Assembly: GCA_933228675.1 (NCBI GenBank)
Contig: OW121742.1
Location: 34,544,218-34,608,217, forward strand
DNA from: Stomorhina lunata
Lineage: Eukaryota > Arthropoda > Insecta > Diptera > Rhiniidae
Direction: 5' to 3'
DNA: 64,000 bases
This document shows positions 11,151 to 26,379 of this stretch, one piece after another. Made by a program: the position numbers and the translations under genes. Positions within the stretch are counted from its first letter, which is position 1. The number at the start of each line of letters is the position of its first letter. The notes under the pieces were generated by a model. The model did not search any database and was not told the DNA's origin. It saw nothing but the letters and a program-made list of their open reading frames with translations.

Positions 11151-11649
11151 AGAAATTTATTTATGCCGATTATATATTTCTATATTTCTGCCGTGAAATA
11201 GAGATTGATAGGGAAAGGGAGATTGATGAGGAAAAATAGGTGATATTAAAAAATATAAAATTTTGAACAATTAACAAAGAATTTTATAATTTTTATATTG
11301 TACAAACCATCACAAAGACAAGTCTTATCGCTCCAGCCGTTCTCAAGTTATGTAGTTACATTGACCATTTAATTTATAGACTTGCATATATATATTTAAG
11401 ATAACACTTATAAGAATTAAGAAAAACTTGAAAATTTGTTGACATCATGCGACTTTAGTAGTGAAGGGTATCAAATTTCATTTTTGACCGACTAAGCACT
11501 ATCAACAGCGATATTTTATTAATATTGGCGTTATTAATACAACACAGTTGACATCACTTGCACTAAATAAAAACAATCGAGAACAGCCATAACAAAGTAA
11601 AAAGCATTAATTAGCTAAAATTTTTAATTTACTTTAATATATTAGAATA
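11151..11649. other. Upstream region of galla-2
   Basis: AT-rich leader and presumed promoter region of the plus-strand gene that follows. No clear TATA box or initiator could be assigned. Confidence 0.4.
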
Positions 11650-12198
11650 ATGCCAAGCGAAATCGAAAATCTCAATCCCAATGTTTACAGTAAATGTAAG
11701 GAACGTATTGTAACCAAAGAAGATGCCGACGAAAACGTATGTGATCCATTCGATACACGGGAAATATTTGGTAAGAATCGAGTAAGAGCATGTCATAACA
11801 TAGATTGCAATATCCGACTAAATTTCACAATTTCAGATTTAATACGTAACATTAATGATCCCGAACATCCTTTAAGCTTGGAAGAATTGAGAGTAGTCCA
11901 GGAAGACCTAATCAAGGTAGACGATAAGAAAAATGAGGTGTTTGTCAACTTTACACCCACCATACCCCACTGTTCCATGGCTACCCTAATTGGTTTATCG
12001 ATTAGAGTAAAGCTGTTGAGATCTTTACCTCCCCGTTTTAAGGTAACCGTAGAAATTACTCCCGGCACTCATGCCTCCGAGAATGCTGTCAACAAACAGT
12101 TGGCCGATAAAGAAAGAGTGGCGGCGGCCTTGGAAAATAAACACTTGGCTGAGGTTATCAATCAATGTATAGCCACAAAAGAAGTGGCGGCAGCTTAA
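11650..12198 (+). CDS. galla-2: Galla-2 / CIAO2B (MIP18 family), cytosolic Fe-S targeting factor
   Basis: MIP18-family (DUF59) protein. In the family, CIAO2B works with CIAO1 and MMS19 to deliver iron-sulfur clusters to cytosolic and nuclear apoproteins. Two exons: 11650-11770 and 11837-12198, joined across a 66-bp GTAAGA...TTTCAG intron, giving 160 residues. The join restores the conserved [17 protein letters not shown]. Further on are [20 protein letters not shown], with the family's reactive cysteine, and [20 protein letters not shown]. Sequence matches CIAO2B rather than CIAO2A. The intron is in frame and stop-free, so an unspliced reading gives a 182-residue protein with 22 non-conserved residues; splicing is preferred because conservation is continuous only then. 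It converges on OXA1L with 95 bp between stop codons. Confidence 0.95.
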   Translation: MPSEIENLNPNVYSKCKERIVTKEDADENVCDPFDTREIFGKNRVRACHNIDCNIRLNFTISDLIRNINDPEHPLSLEELRVVQEDLIKVDDKKNEVFVNFTPTIPHCSMATLIGLSIRVKLLRSLPPRFKVTVEITPGTHASENAVNKQLADKERVAAALENKHLAEVINQCIATKEVAAA

Positions 12199-12236
12199 AA
12201 TTAAATATGTGTAATGTTTTCGATTTTTTTTTTCGT

Positions 12237-12250
12237 TTTATTTTAATAAA
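12237..12250. terminator. Overlapping poly(A) signals for two convergent genes
   Basis: TTTATTTTAATAAA contains AATAAA on the plus strand (12245-12250, 47 bp after the galla-2 stop). It also contains AATAAA on the minus strand (12242-12237, about 52 bp after the OXA1L stop). The two signals are two bases apart, so the 3' ends of the two transcripts should overlap. Confidence 0.7.
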
Positions 12251-12293
12251 AACAACTTATTTCTTGTAAAGGGTTAACATTTTATGTTTAAGC

Positions 12294-14227
12294 TTAACTA
12301 CTTTTTTTGGCTTGTATTTCAGCAGCCGGCCGTGGTTTTGTGGGATCATATTTGTAGGTTTTTATTAGGGGACCTTTGCCAGCCTTTGCAAAGCGTATTT
12401 CATCTAAACGTGTGCGTTCCTCCAGTTCTTTGGTGATTTTCATATTTTGCCAAGCTAAAATAATTAAAAAATTAATACTATTTTGAAGCAATTAGATAAA
12501 GTTTCAATAACTTACAGTCCTTCATGCCTTCCACAAATTTCTTCTTTTTAACCGGCAAGTTTTCAGCTTTATGTACAATCATTTTATCGATTTTAAAGTA
12601 ATCACGTACAGCAGGAATTTTTAAAATCGCCACCTAAATAGGGTTTAAAAATATTAAAATTAATTTAAAATGACTTCATTAAAACTTGTCTAATTAAACT
12701 TTGGAATTACTATTACTGAAACTATTAAAGAAACAACCCAAACTCACTTAAAAGTGTTCCCGTACAAAATTTTCAATACAAATTTTTGTTTTTTAAGTAA
12801 TTTCTTACAACTTTTGACTGTTTTGTGTAGTTTCGTACTCTAACGAAGCTTCCCAAAACAGTCCGAAGTAGTCGGAAATTACTCAAAACCACAACAACAA
12901 TTTGTATTGAAAATTTTGTACGGGAACACTTTTGAGTAAGTTTGAGTTGTTTCGTTAAAGTAAAGGAACAAACATATTAACAGTTTCTGACTGACTTCGG
13001 AGCACACATATAATGAACACCTTTGGGTGATTTTGGGTTATTTTGTTAAATTACAGAAACAAGCACTTTGATTCCAATGAAATACATTTTAAAAATTCTT
13101 AAATTCAGTTGAAAAAGGTTATATTTCACTTACTTGTCCCAATGATATAAAATTACTGCAAGCCCAGTATGTTAAAATTGCCGCTGGGAAATTCATGGTG
13201 AATGGGAAAATGGCTATGGGTAATGCTCTCAAAACATACTTCATCATACCCATATTAGCAGCATTCAGTCTGGCACTATCTGTACCAATCTCCACGGTCA
13301 AAAACAATGTAGCACTTGTTATAATGGGCAACATAAATGTAGGGTCAGCCAATGTCAAATCGGTGAACCAGAACAAACCTCCCTCTCGCATTGATTCTAC
13401 AGGAGTATTAGCCATTTCACGCAAACCCATAAAGAATGAAATAAAGAGCGGAGCCTGTGCTAAGGGTACAATCAAATTTTTTAAAGGATTTAATTCTTTT
13501 TCCTTCATAAACAACATCATTTCTTGGGCATAGCGTGCAGAATCAATGGCATTGCCTGATTGCCGGGCTTCGGTCATTTTCACTTGCAAAACTTGCATTT
13601 GAGGCATGTGATTGTTCATTTTGGCAGCATTACGTTGCGACATTATAACCAAGGGAAAGATTATGGTACGTACAACAACGGTACCAATAGCAATGGTACC
13701 CCACCAGGGCAAGTCACAAGTTACATGCAAGAATTCCATACAGTTTTGTACCAAGCCTGCAGGAGACCATCCACCCAAGCCTATGGAGGCAAATGTAGGT
13801 TCACCCAAGGCATTAATTGCCTGAGCAGCAACTTCTCCAGCAGTCTCTGGGGCAACTGGAGGGGCAGGAATATCAGCTAAGTTTACTACAGTCTTTGCGG
13901 CTCCCTCTGTACTGGCATATCTTACACCCATTGTAGGCAGAGCCAAAGCCATAAGAGGCAATTTCTGTTGTGCACTGTTCTGCCATTTCCTATCACTACT
14001 CACGTGCAGGTTCCTTGTGTTAATACCAGTAACTGCTCCTATGCCGGATGATGTAAACTGAAGTAAAAAATAAAGAAAATTTTAATTTATTAACAAACAT
14101 TTGCAGGTTATGTCATTGCTGCTGCGGTAGCTCCACTTTTCTCCTGAAGTTTTCTTACCTTATTTTGTGCATTTAATTGTTTCAGAACGTATGCACTACG
14201 CAATAACTGTAAACGTTGTAGTATCAT
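12294..14227 (-). CDS. OXA1L: OXA1L, mitochondrial inner-membrane insertase
   Basis: YidC/Oxa1-family insertase that places nuclear- and mitochondrion-encoded proteins into the inner membrane. Four exons read on the minus strand: 14227-14159, 14057-13134, 12633-12516 and 12454-12294, phases closing to 423 residues. The start at 14227 gives a basic, Asp/Glu-free N-terminus (MILQRLQLLRSAYVLKQ) suited to a matrix-targeting presequence. An internal GTG-initiated reading from 14003 is only part of exon 2. The Oxa1 core spans about residues 138-335. It has hydrophobic segments GTIAIGTVVVRTIIFPLVIM, NLIVPLAQAPLFISFFMGL, FMLPIITSATLFLTVEI and ALPIAIFPFTMNFPAAILTY. Exons 3-4 encode VPAV-like RDYFKI and a Lys/Arg-rich tail, which in the family binds the mitoribosome. 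Intron 2 (500 bp) carries a foldback element. Confidence 0.95.
12729..12954. mobile_element. Foldback/MITE-like element in OXA1L intron 2
   Basis: Nearly the whole segment is one inverted repeat. The left arm contains AAAGTGTTCCCGTACAAAAT then TTTCAATACAAATT. The right arm contains AATTTGTATTGAAAATTTTG then TACGGGAACACTTTTGAG. Arms of at least 55 bp are almost perfect, with weaker pairing continuing to the centre near 12842. TTAAAG flanks both ends (12725 and 12955) as a possible target duplication. A decayed copy of one arm (AACACCTTTGGGTGATTTTG) follows at about 13016. Confidence 0.85.
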
Positions 14228-14566
14228 TTTATTTATTTCAATTTATTTGATAATTTTCTTATTTTATTACGATTTTTATTTATGAATACTGCAATGTTTT
14301 TAAAAAATTCCTGCCTTCGCTTTTGACATTTCAACGAAAAGAAAGTGGGAGAGAGAGAATTGAAAATCATATGGAAGACAGAGTAGCCAGACATGAAATG
14401 AAAAAATGGGTGTTACCATATCCGCATTGAAAATTAGCCGTTATATTTTCGTTTTTTGAATCTTCGAATACACCAAATAAAATTTTTCCTAAAATTTCTT
14501 TAAAATATACGAAAACAATAATCAAAAACCTCTTTCTTTTGTATAAAAAAACATTAAATATATTTA
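14228..14566. other. OXA1L upstream / zinc-finger gene downstream spacer
   Basis: 339 bp between the OXA1L start and the stop codon of the upstream minus-strand zinc-finger gene. It must hold the 3' end of one transcript and the promoter of the other. A GAGAGAGA run at about 14350-14360 could bind GAGA factor; this is inference only. Confidence 0.4.
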
Positions 14567-14568
14567 TT
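14563..14568 (-). terminator. Poly(A) signal overlapping the zinc-finger gene stop codon
   Basis: On the minus strand the gene ends ACT-TAA-TAAATA. AATAAA shares its first two bases with the stop codon, so the 3' UTR would be only about 15-30 bases if this signal is used. Confidence 0.5.
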
Positions 14569-17500
14569 AAGTAACACTGCCACTATCGACATTATATAAT
14601 TGCACTAGATTTAAATCATTATGATTAACATTCACCACATTGTTAATTTCCGGGCTACTTGTGGTAAATAAATTACTTTTAACCTTAATTTTACTTTTCT
14701 GCACATCGCCAGCACTAATATTTACAGATTTTTCTGTATTTGTTTTAGCAGTATTTTCCTCCGGACAAGGAGGTTTAGATTTGGGTGCATCATCATTAAA
14801 TTTGTCATGTTTAGCTTGATGCACTACTAGCAGGGAACGATTAATGGTAGAATATGAGCAGACTGTACATTTGTGTATGACGCCATCGGCTTTTTCAGGA
14901 TGTTTTTGGAGTATATGTTTCTGAAATGTAAGAAATTATATTAACTATCAAAAATCGAAACATTTCTTCTTTCTACTAACCTGATATGCTATACTTTGCA
15001 CCGACTTGTAGGGACAGAAGCTACACTCATACATTTTGCGATTCTCATGACCCATGCGATGTCTCCGAAAGGCATTATGGTCATTTGTGGCATAATCGCA
15101 GCTCTGGCATTTGTAACGCTTCTCTCCATCACTGTGCGTTAGTAAATGCAGTTTCAACGATGACCTGGAACTCATTAGCTTATCACAGACGGAACATTTA
15201 AGCGAGGAATCACCCTTCTTGCAACAATGTTCCCTTAAAGTTTTCTGCTGCGAGAAGGTGGAACCACAATCCGAACAACGATGTATTTCGGTAGGTATTG
15301 TTTTGCTAGCATTTGGGGTATCTAAGGGCCCCTGTCCTTGCACACGATGCCAGCGACGATGATTTTTAAGTTGTTTGGAATTCTTAAAGGCCTTTTCGCA
15401 TTGCTCACACTTATAGTTGCGATCGTCAAAATGTATTTTCGCATGCGTATTCACAAGTCTAGAAAATATGGGTGTTTTGAATTCACACAATTCACATTTA
15501 TATAGTTCCATATCGATTTGATGCGAACGCCAAAGATGAGTGTGTAGGGTATTCCAATTCGTAAAATCGGTTGATTTACATTCGGGACACAATATGGCTT
15601 GGGGACTGTCTGACGACATATCATGACATTTTCGGTGATATTCTACAGTTTCGGGTTTTTTAAAACGAAATGCGCAACCTTTTATGGAACATTTGGAGAA
15701 CAAATCTTCTGCACTGCTGCCAATTGTTTGTTTTAGTTTTGTAATGCGTGTACGATTGGAGCCGAAGGGACGTCCTCTTACCGAGGTACCACAGGTGGCT
15801 GAAACTGCTATAGGACGTTTAGTCGGTTCCATTAGATTATTGGCTACATAAATGCGTCCTTTTTCTGCAGGTGAAGTGGGTTTGTTAACAATTGAAGAAT
15901 TTATAGACTTGTTTACTTTGATTGTTGGAGTGACAGGTACCAAAGGCGGCAAGGCTATATCCTTATGGGGTAAAGAGTTTACATTGTTGTTGTGGGAATT
16001 TGTTTCCGTTAAATTGCTGATGTTATTGGTAACCGGCACTAAGGGAGGCATTTCTGTTACACAAGAATTTACAGTTTTAGGACAATTCTCATTCTTGTTG
16101 GGATTTGTTTCACCAACCTTTTCCGGAACAGAAGTTTCACTTGTGTCCGGTGTAGCATTGACCAACTCCCTCTTTAGATTACTATCACTATCATCATTGT
16201 CGGTTATATTTAATAAAGGCTCCTGACTTATAATATCGCTTTCCTCTGTAACCTCATTGTGACTATCTTGAATTTGTTCTACTATTAGATCTTGCTGTGA
16301 AACAGCAGCATGATTTGCAGTACCAGTCAATTCATCTATATCTCTGATGGTTATCAAAGAAACCTGCGGTGTCTCGATATCAAAATTTGTGTGATTAACC
16401 ATTTTTTGATTATTGTTGTCTAAGGAAAATGTTAAATTGTCTGTAGTATTTTCATGGGAAGCATCAGCTATAATACAGTTGATATCCTCCGCCAGATCTT
16501 CATATGTCTCCGGCCAATCATTGACCATTTGGGTATCCAAATCGTGAAATTTAAAATTACTATCTTCATATAAATCATCGCCTATTAGATTAATGTCATT
16601 TAAACTGGAGGAATTAACTTTATCCAAAACTTCGTTTGAGTGATTATCCAAATTGGGTGCTATTAAATGTTGAACTTCGGTCTTATTCATTAAATTCAAT
16701 TCATCTACGGTACGTAAATGGAGAGTGCCTCTTTGTTCCTGGTTAGTGTTGGTCGTCTGGGGTTTGTTCTTTAAAGAAAATATTAAAAGAGATTGAAGAC
16801 ATTTAAAGATGGGAAAGTATTTCAGAATTTTAGAAGTATATTTAAATATTTACCATTAACGTGCCCACTTCAACCGTTGAGGGAGGCGTAGGTGTTTCCG
16901 CTTCCGGTATTAAAGTGATATTATCCATTTGACCATTATTTACATTCAGCTCATCATTGTTACCCAGATATAGGGTATTATCTATTATGAAATTATTGTT
17001 GGGATTGCTATTGATAAATTGAAACGTATCCATATCATTGTGATTACTGATATAATTTGAGCCATTATTCATGTTATTCCCCGTTGTATTGTTATCATAC
17101 ATATAGGGTATATGAACCATATTTGCATCATACGCCTGATTATTATTGCAAGAAGTGCTATGATCGTTTATAAATCCTGTATTATTATTGGAAAGCAAAG
17201 AGTCGAGAGGCATTAAATTAAAACTTTCCACGCTCTTAACATAAATCTTAGGTCTTCTAGGCTTCTCTACAATTTCGGGAACTGTGTTCGAACTATTCGA
17301 ACTCAACAAATTGCTTTCATTTGTATTATTGAGATTACTTTTATTTAGGTTATTTTCCAAATTTTGAGTATAATCATATGATGAAGTATTTAAATTTATG
17401 GGTCCTCCTAGCAAATCATTATTGAAATTCAAGAAATTGTTTATATTCGAGTTTTGCATTTCATAATCTCTTCTTAATAAGGCTGGCTCCCTTAAAACAT

Positions 17501-19316
17501 CCACACTTTTAATGGATATCTTTTGTTTCGGAGGATTTGGTTTTTTGTTCTCCAAGGAGTTATTTGTATTTGTATCTTTAAGTTGATTTTCTGTTTGCTC
17601 CATGGGTTGACGATTTGGTTCTCTAAGGCATTCGACATTTTTCAAATAAATTCGGCTTTTGCGTATAGGCTCCTTGGGAGTTTCAATAAAAGTGGTTTTG
17701 TTAGATTCTGAAGCGTTAAGGGTTTCGTTATTTGGAGATTTTGTGGTCGAGGATATAATTGTATTGACTAATTTCGAAATATCATTTTCTTTCATTAAAT
17801 GATCTAACTTAAGGTGGAGTTGTAGAGATTCTTGGGTGTAAAAGATATTGCAACATCCTTTTATGAAAAAAAAATGAATAAATTAGTAATATCTAAATCT
17901 ACTGTTAAATCTGGTAAAAATTTCATTTATTTTCGGTTAGATCTAAAATATATTTTTTTATAGGAAATTTTTAAACAAATTTCTAATTTTTATAAGAAAT
18001 TTTTCAAAATTTCTTGTTTTTATAGCAACATTTTCAAAAATTGCTTATTTTTATAGGAAATTTTTCAAAAATTTATATTTTTTATAGGAAATTTTTCAAA
18101 ATTTATTGTTTTTATAATAATTATATATAATTTTTATAGGAAATTTTTCAAAAATTTCTTATTTCTATATGAAGTTTTTTAAAAGTTTCTTATTTTTATA
18201 GGAAATTTTTCAAAAATTTCTTATCTCTATATGTGACAGTTCATAAAGGGACCTACTACACAATTCAATAGGTAGGTACGACCTACGCGCGTTTTCAAGG
18301 TTGATCGACACGTTTCTTACGTTATATGAAGTGTCGCTTTCAAATGAGACCAATATCATTACGCTCAGTGATGGTACACCAAAGATGCATAGCATATTTT
18401 TACTTATTCTAGAATCTAATATCGATTTGAATTAGCTTAGATTTAAATTTACCTGGACAATTTATGGCTTGACGTTGCACATTTCCCCCACCGCCATTCT
18501 CTCCATGCTGTGCGCTTACATGATCATTCCTTTCTAAATCCTTAAGACTTATAAAAGGACAATGGGAACATTTATAGATTTGTATAACAGACGAAGACTT
18601 TTCCTCTTCACTGTTGTTATTCGAAATGTTTGATTGCTTTCCGTTACCAATCGTTAGGACATCCATAGCTTCTATATTAATTTCATTTTGTGTTTGATTG
18701 TTTGTCCGCGGTGGTGTAGGAGTGGCATTGGTGCGATCTTTTGCAGCATCAGCATTTTCAGACTTAATAGGTTCTGATTTAATTTCTTCTTGTTTGCTAA
18801 TATTTCTACGAAATATATTGCCATAGCTGGTACGTTGGGGCTGAACATCGGTAGTGTGAATCTGAACAAAGGGTATATTGCCAAAGACATTAGAAGATGC
18901 TCCCGAATTACTAACAATACCACCACTATTCGACTGTACAACACGTTGTTTTGAAGGACAATGGCCATCCAATCTGTCCTGCTCCTCCGGGTTATTTGGT
19001 ATAAATGTAAACATATTACTTTGTGGATGCCTCTGCTCCACTGTAACCGTTTGTGTTAATGGTGTCATATCACATGATGACGATACATTGTTGTTGTTGT
19101 TTAAATAATGTATCGTGGAGGGCATTTCATCGTATTCTAAAACTTGTGTTAGAGGATTTATATCCGTCACCTATTTGGATTAAATATTTGTTTAACAAAT
19201 AGTTTAACACTTGATTAAATAAAAGCCAAGATATACCTAGTGCGTATTTTCTTACAAACCTGGTGACTTGGAGTACAAAAGTAATTATCATAATTGGTGA
19301 ATGCAGAATCATTCAT
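14567..19316 (-). CDS. Multi-C2H2 zinc-finger protein with AT-hook-like motif, unnamed
   Basis: Five exons on the minus strand: 19316-19260, 19170-18453, 17857-16854, 16768-14981 and 14920-14567. All phases close, giving 1306 residues. Two fingers lie near residues 220-277. The second (INCPG split from CCNIFYTQESLQLH) is created by the exon 2-3 join and so validates it. A run of nine fingers spans about residues 950-1240. The eighth (CSFCPYKSVQSIAYQ then KHILQKH) is completed by the exon 4-5 join, and the fifth is atypical (HCCKK end). The linker between them is Asn/Ser-rich. It repeats a short motif, RIYLKNVECLREP, ISIKSVDVLREP, IYVKSVESF and RIYVANNLMEP, and carries RGRPFGSNRTR, an AT-hook-like basic patch just before the finger run. 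The architecture suggests a nuclear DNA- or chromatin-binding protein, perhaps like insect Row/Woc-type factors, but I could not assign an orthologue. Intron 2 contains minisatellite. Confidence 0.88.
17940..18235 (-). repeat. 31-bp minisatellite array (A4) in zinc-finger gene intron 2
   Basis: About nine degenerate units of the 31-bp family in reverse orientation relative to the window (TTTTTATAGGAAATTTTTCA). It lies within the 595-bp intron of the zinc-finger gene, about 80 bp upstream (on the plus strand) of the acceptor at 17858. Confidence 0.9.
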
Positions 19317-19980
19317 TTTATATTAATAATTTTGTATTCCTTAAAGGATTTTTTATAAACAAATTACTTAAAAAACATTAAATTAAACTCTTTTGTGTTT
19401 TATTAGTTGGTAAACAAATAAAATTATTTTCATTTACTACAAAAACAGAAATCTGTTATACTAACAGCTGATTCTGCTGTTATCAGTAAAGGAGTTACCG
19501 GATCATGTTAGGAAAATAAAGGCCATTTTTAAAAATGGGATTTATCACAGAAACGTTATAGAATAAAAAATTTAAGATGAAGTCACCTATTTTAAAAAGA
19601 TAACAATAATATAAATGATTTTAAGTAAAATTGAAAATGAGTTACATAACTTCGAGAAAATAAAAATATATAAATATATTTAAATATTGCTAATATTGTG
19701 TAACTTTATAAAACAATAAAAGGTATCGTATTTGTACAAAGTTATAAAAATTACATCTAGAAGTTCAACACATGTTGAGAAACATTGACATTTAATTTTA
19801 CACTTGACTTCGATTTTGCACAATTAACATTGTATATTAAAAAAAACCGTAATTTTAAATAAAAACAATTTTTTGGCAAAATTTCTAATATTAAATATAT
19901 AATCCAAAATATGTAAATAAATTTTCTTTACATCAAAATTGTCTATGGTTAGATTGTTTTAGTGAACACTTTAATATTTA
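19317..19980. other. Upstream region of the zinc-finger gene
   Basis: AT-rich sequence between the zinc-finger gene start and the satellite that separates it from Cdc5. It contains ACAGCTGATTCTGCTGTTAT (about 19464), a short imperfect dyad with an E box (CAGCTG). No TATA box assigned. Confidence 0.4.
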
Positions 19981-21760
19981 ATAACTCTTATTAAGATAAA
20001 TTTTTTAAAATTAAATTTTTAATACAAATTTTTAAAAAATTTCGTATACAAATATTAAATTTAGAAAAAATTAATATTAATAAAAAAATCTAGAAAAATT
20101 TAAAATATGAAACTTTTGAAAAAAATCCTATAAAAATAAGAAATTTTTTAAGAATTTTCTTATCAAAAAACAAAAATTTTTGAAACATTTTTTATAAAAA
20201 TATAAAATTTTAAAAAAAATCCTTATAAAAATAAGAAATTTTTAAAAAATTTTCTATAAAAATAAGAAATTTAAAAATCTTCCTATAAAACTAAGAAATT
20301 TTTAAAAATTTCCTAGAAACAATTTTTTTTTTAATTTCTCATAAAAAAAATTTAAAGATTTTGTATAAAACTCAAAACATATTGAAAAAGCTTATAAATT
20401 TTTGAAAAATTTCGTATAAAAATTATAAATTTTTGAACAATTTCCTAAAAAATTTAAAATTTTTAAAAAAATTTCGTACAAATAAAATAATTTTTAAAAA
20501 TTTTCTGTAAAAACAAATTAAAATTTCATACAAAAATAAATAAAAAATCTGTAAAAATAAGAAATTTTTGAAAAATTTGTTATAAAACCCAGAAATATTT
20601 TGCGAAATTTTATACAAAAATATGAAATTGTGGAAAAATTTCCTCTAAAAATAGGAAATTTTTGAAAAAAAAAAATCGGAAATTTTTTGTAAAATTTCTA
20701 ATAAAAATTAATGAAACATTTCTAATATAAATAGGAAATTTTTCTATAAAAGTAGAAAATTTTTGAAAATTTCCTATAATAATAAGAAATTTTTGAAAAA
20801 TTTCCGATAATATAGGAAATTTTTGAAAAATTTTCTCTAAAAATAAGAAATTTTTGAAAAATTTCTTATAAAAATACAAAATTTTTGAAAAATTTCCTTT
20901 AAGCATAAGAAATTTTTGAAAAATATCCTTAAAAAAATAGGAACTTTTTTAAAAATTTCCTATAAAAATAGTAATTTTTTGAAAATTTTCCTTTAAAAAT
21001 CAGATATTTTCGAAAAATTTCCCATAAAAATCAAAAATTTTTGAAAAATTTCCTATAAAAATAAGAAATTTTTTTTAAATTTTTCCTTTTAAAACAAGAA
21101 GTTTTTTAAAATTATCAGTAAAAACAAGGAATTTTTGAAAAAATTTTTATAAAAATGTAAAATTATTTAAAAATTTCTTTTTTGTATATATTTTTTCATT
21201 TCTTATTTTTATTAGTAATTTTTTAAAAATTCCTTCTTTTGATTGAAAATTTTTGAAAAATGTCTTATTTTTAAACAAAATATTTAAAAAATGTCTTCTT
21301 TTTATAGGAGCTTTTTTTAAAAATCCCTTTTTTTATAAGAAATTATTCAATTATTTTATTTATATAAAAATAAAAAATTTTTAAAAAATTTACTATAAAA
21401 ATAAGAAATTTTTAAAAAAATTACTTTAAAAAATAAGAAATTTAAAAAAAATTTACTATAAATATTAGAATTTTTTTTTAAATTTCTTATAAAAGTAAGA
21501 ATTTTTTTAAAATACGAAAAAAATTAAATATTTCTTAAAAAATTCTACATTTTTGACAAATTTCCTATAAAAAAAAAAAAAATTTGGAAACATTTTCTAC
21601 AAAAAAAATAAACTTTTGAAAAAATTCCTATAAAAATATGAAAATTTTGAAAAATTAAAATTTGTTGAACAATATATATGAAAATAAGAAATTTTTGAAA
21701 GATTTCCTACAAAAAACAGATATGTTTAAAAAATGTCCTATTAAATGATAAATTTACATA
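19981..21760. repeat. 31-bp minisatellite array (A5) between divergent genes
   Basis: Degenerate 31-bp units, mainly forward (CCTATAAAAATAAGAAATTT), with a reversed patch at about 21175-21350. It fills most of the intergenic space between the divergently transcribed zinc-finger and Cdc5 genes, ending about 215 bp before the Cdc5 start codon. Confidence 0.92.
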
Positions 21761-21976
21761 ACTCCTTAAGATTTTCGTATTAAGTTACTCATAATCACCC
21801 TAGGGTTAATATAAAACTTTTCCAATCATCTGGCATCACTACGAAAAAACATTGTGTGCCGGTGCTGTTTTTCAATCGTTTACAAATGTGAAATTTTCTT
21901 GTAATATTTAAGAAATTATTAAAAAGCTTCTAATTATTTTAAATAAATTTTAACAAAATAACACAAAAGCTTCAAA

Positions 21977-25877
<3,901 letters not shown>

Positions 25878-25927
25878 TTTTATTCTTAACCTATGACTTC
25901 CTTTGGAAGTTATATTGGAAATAGTTT

Positions 25928-25933
25928 AATAAA
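25928..25933 (+). terminator. Poly(A) signal of Cdc5
   Basis: AATAAA 50 bp after the Cdc5 stop codon. Confidence 0.6.
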
Positions 25934-25977
25934 AATATCTAACTAATATTTAATTATAATTAACTAACCTTTTGTTG

Positions 25978-26379
25978 TTTCTTTTCTAAGATAAAAGCCG
26001 AATTTTGGGATCATTTTAATTTTCTATGTCAAAACCCCAAATCGGATATCAAAAACTTAAAACCGGCTGTAGTTTCGTAGGTTAGGTTTTCAAAGTAATG
26101 CTTAATGAATGGCATCTACATTTGGAAACTATTATTTCCATTGTGATCCATCCCAATAGAAGAGTAAGGGATAGTAGAAAAGTCGATAGAAAAGACAGTT
26201 GAAAGATAGTGGTAAAGAAATTGTAGTAGAATAGAATAAAAATTAAAAAAGGTAGTAAGAGAATAGAGGTGGCTATGACGTAATCTTAGGGAAATGGACC
26301 TATCTAAGCCATCTGAGTCCCACTATAAAACCTCAGTTCCTAATGATGGATATGACTCAGTTCCTCATAGAATCTGTTA
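25978..26379. other. Downstream of Cdc5: isolated copy of an ~87-bp repeat, then unassigned sequence
   Basis: About 25990-26093 matches the tandem units at 27790-28120 (GAATTTTGGGATCATTTTAA, then GGCTGTAGTTTCGTAGGTTA). The array therefore seems to have been split by the retrotransposon remnant between. 26100-26379 is not recognised. Confidence 0.55.

Noticed and set aside
13195..13880. Open frames on the plus strand of 70-112 codons
   Set aside because: Antisense shadows of the conserved OXA1L exon 2.
15852..16226. 124-codon plus-strand open frame
   Set aside because: Antisense to the zinc-finger gene exon 4, which has clear C2H2 coding content.
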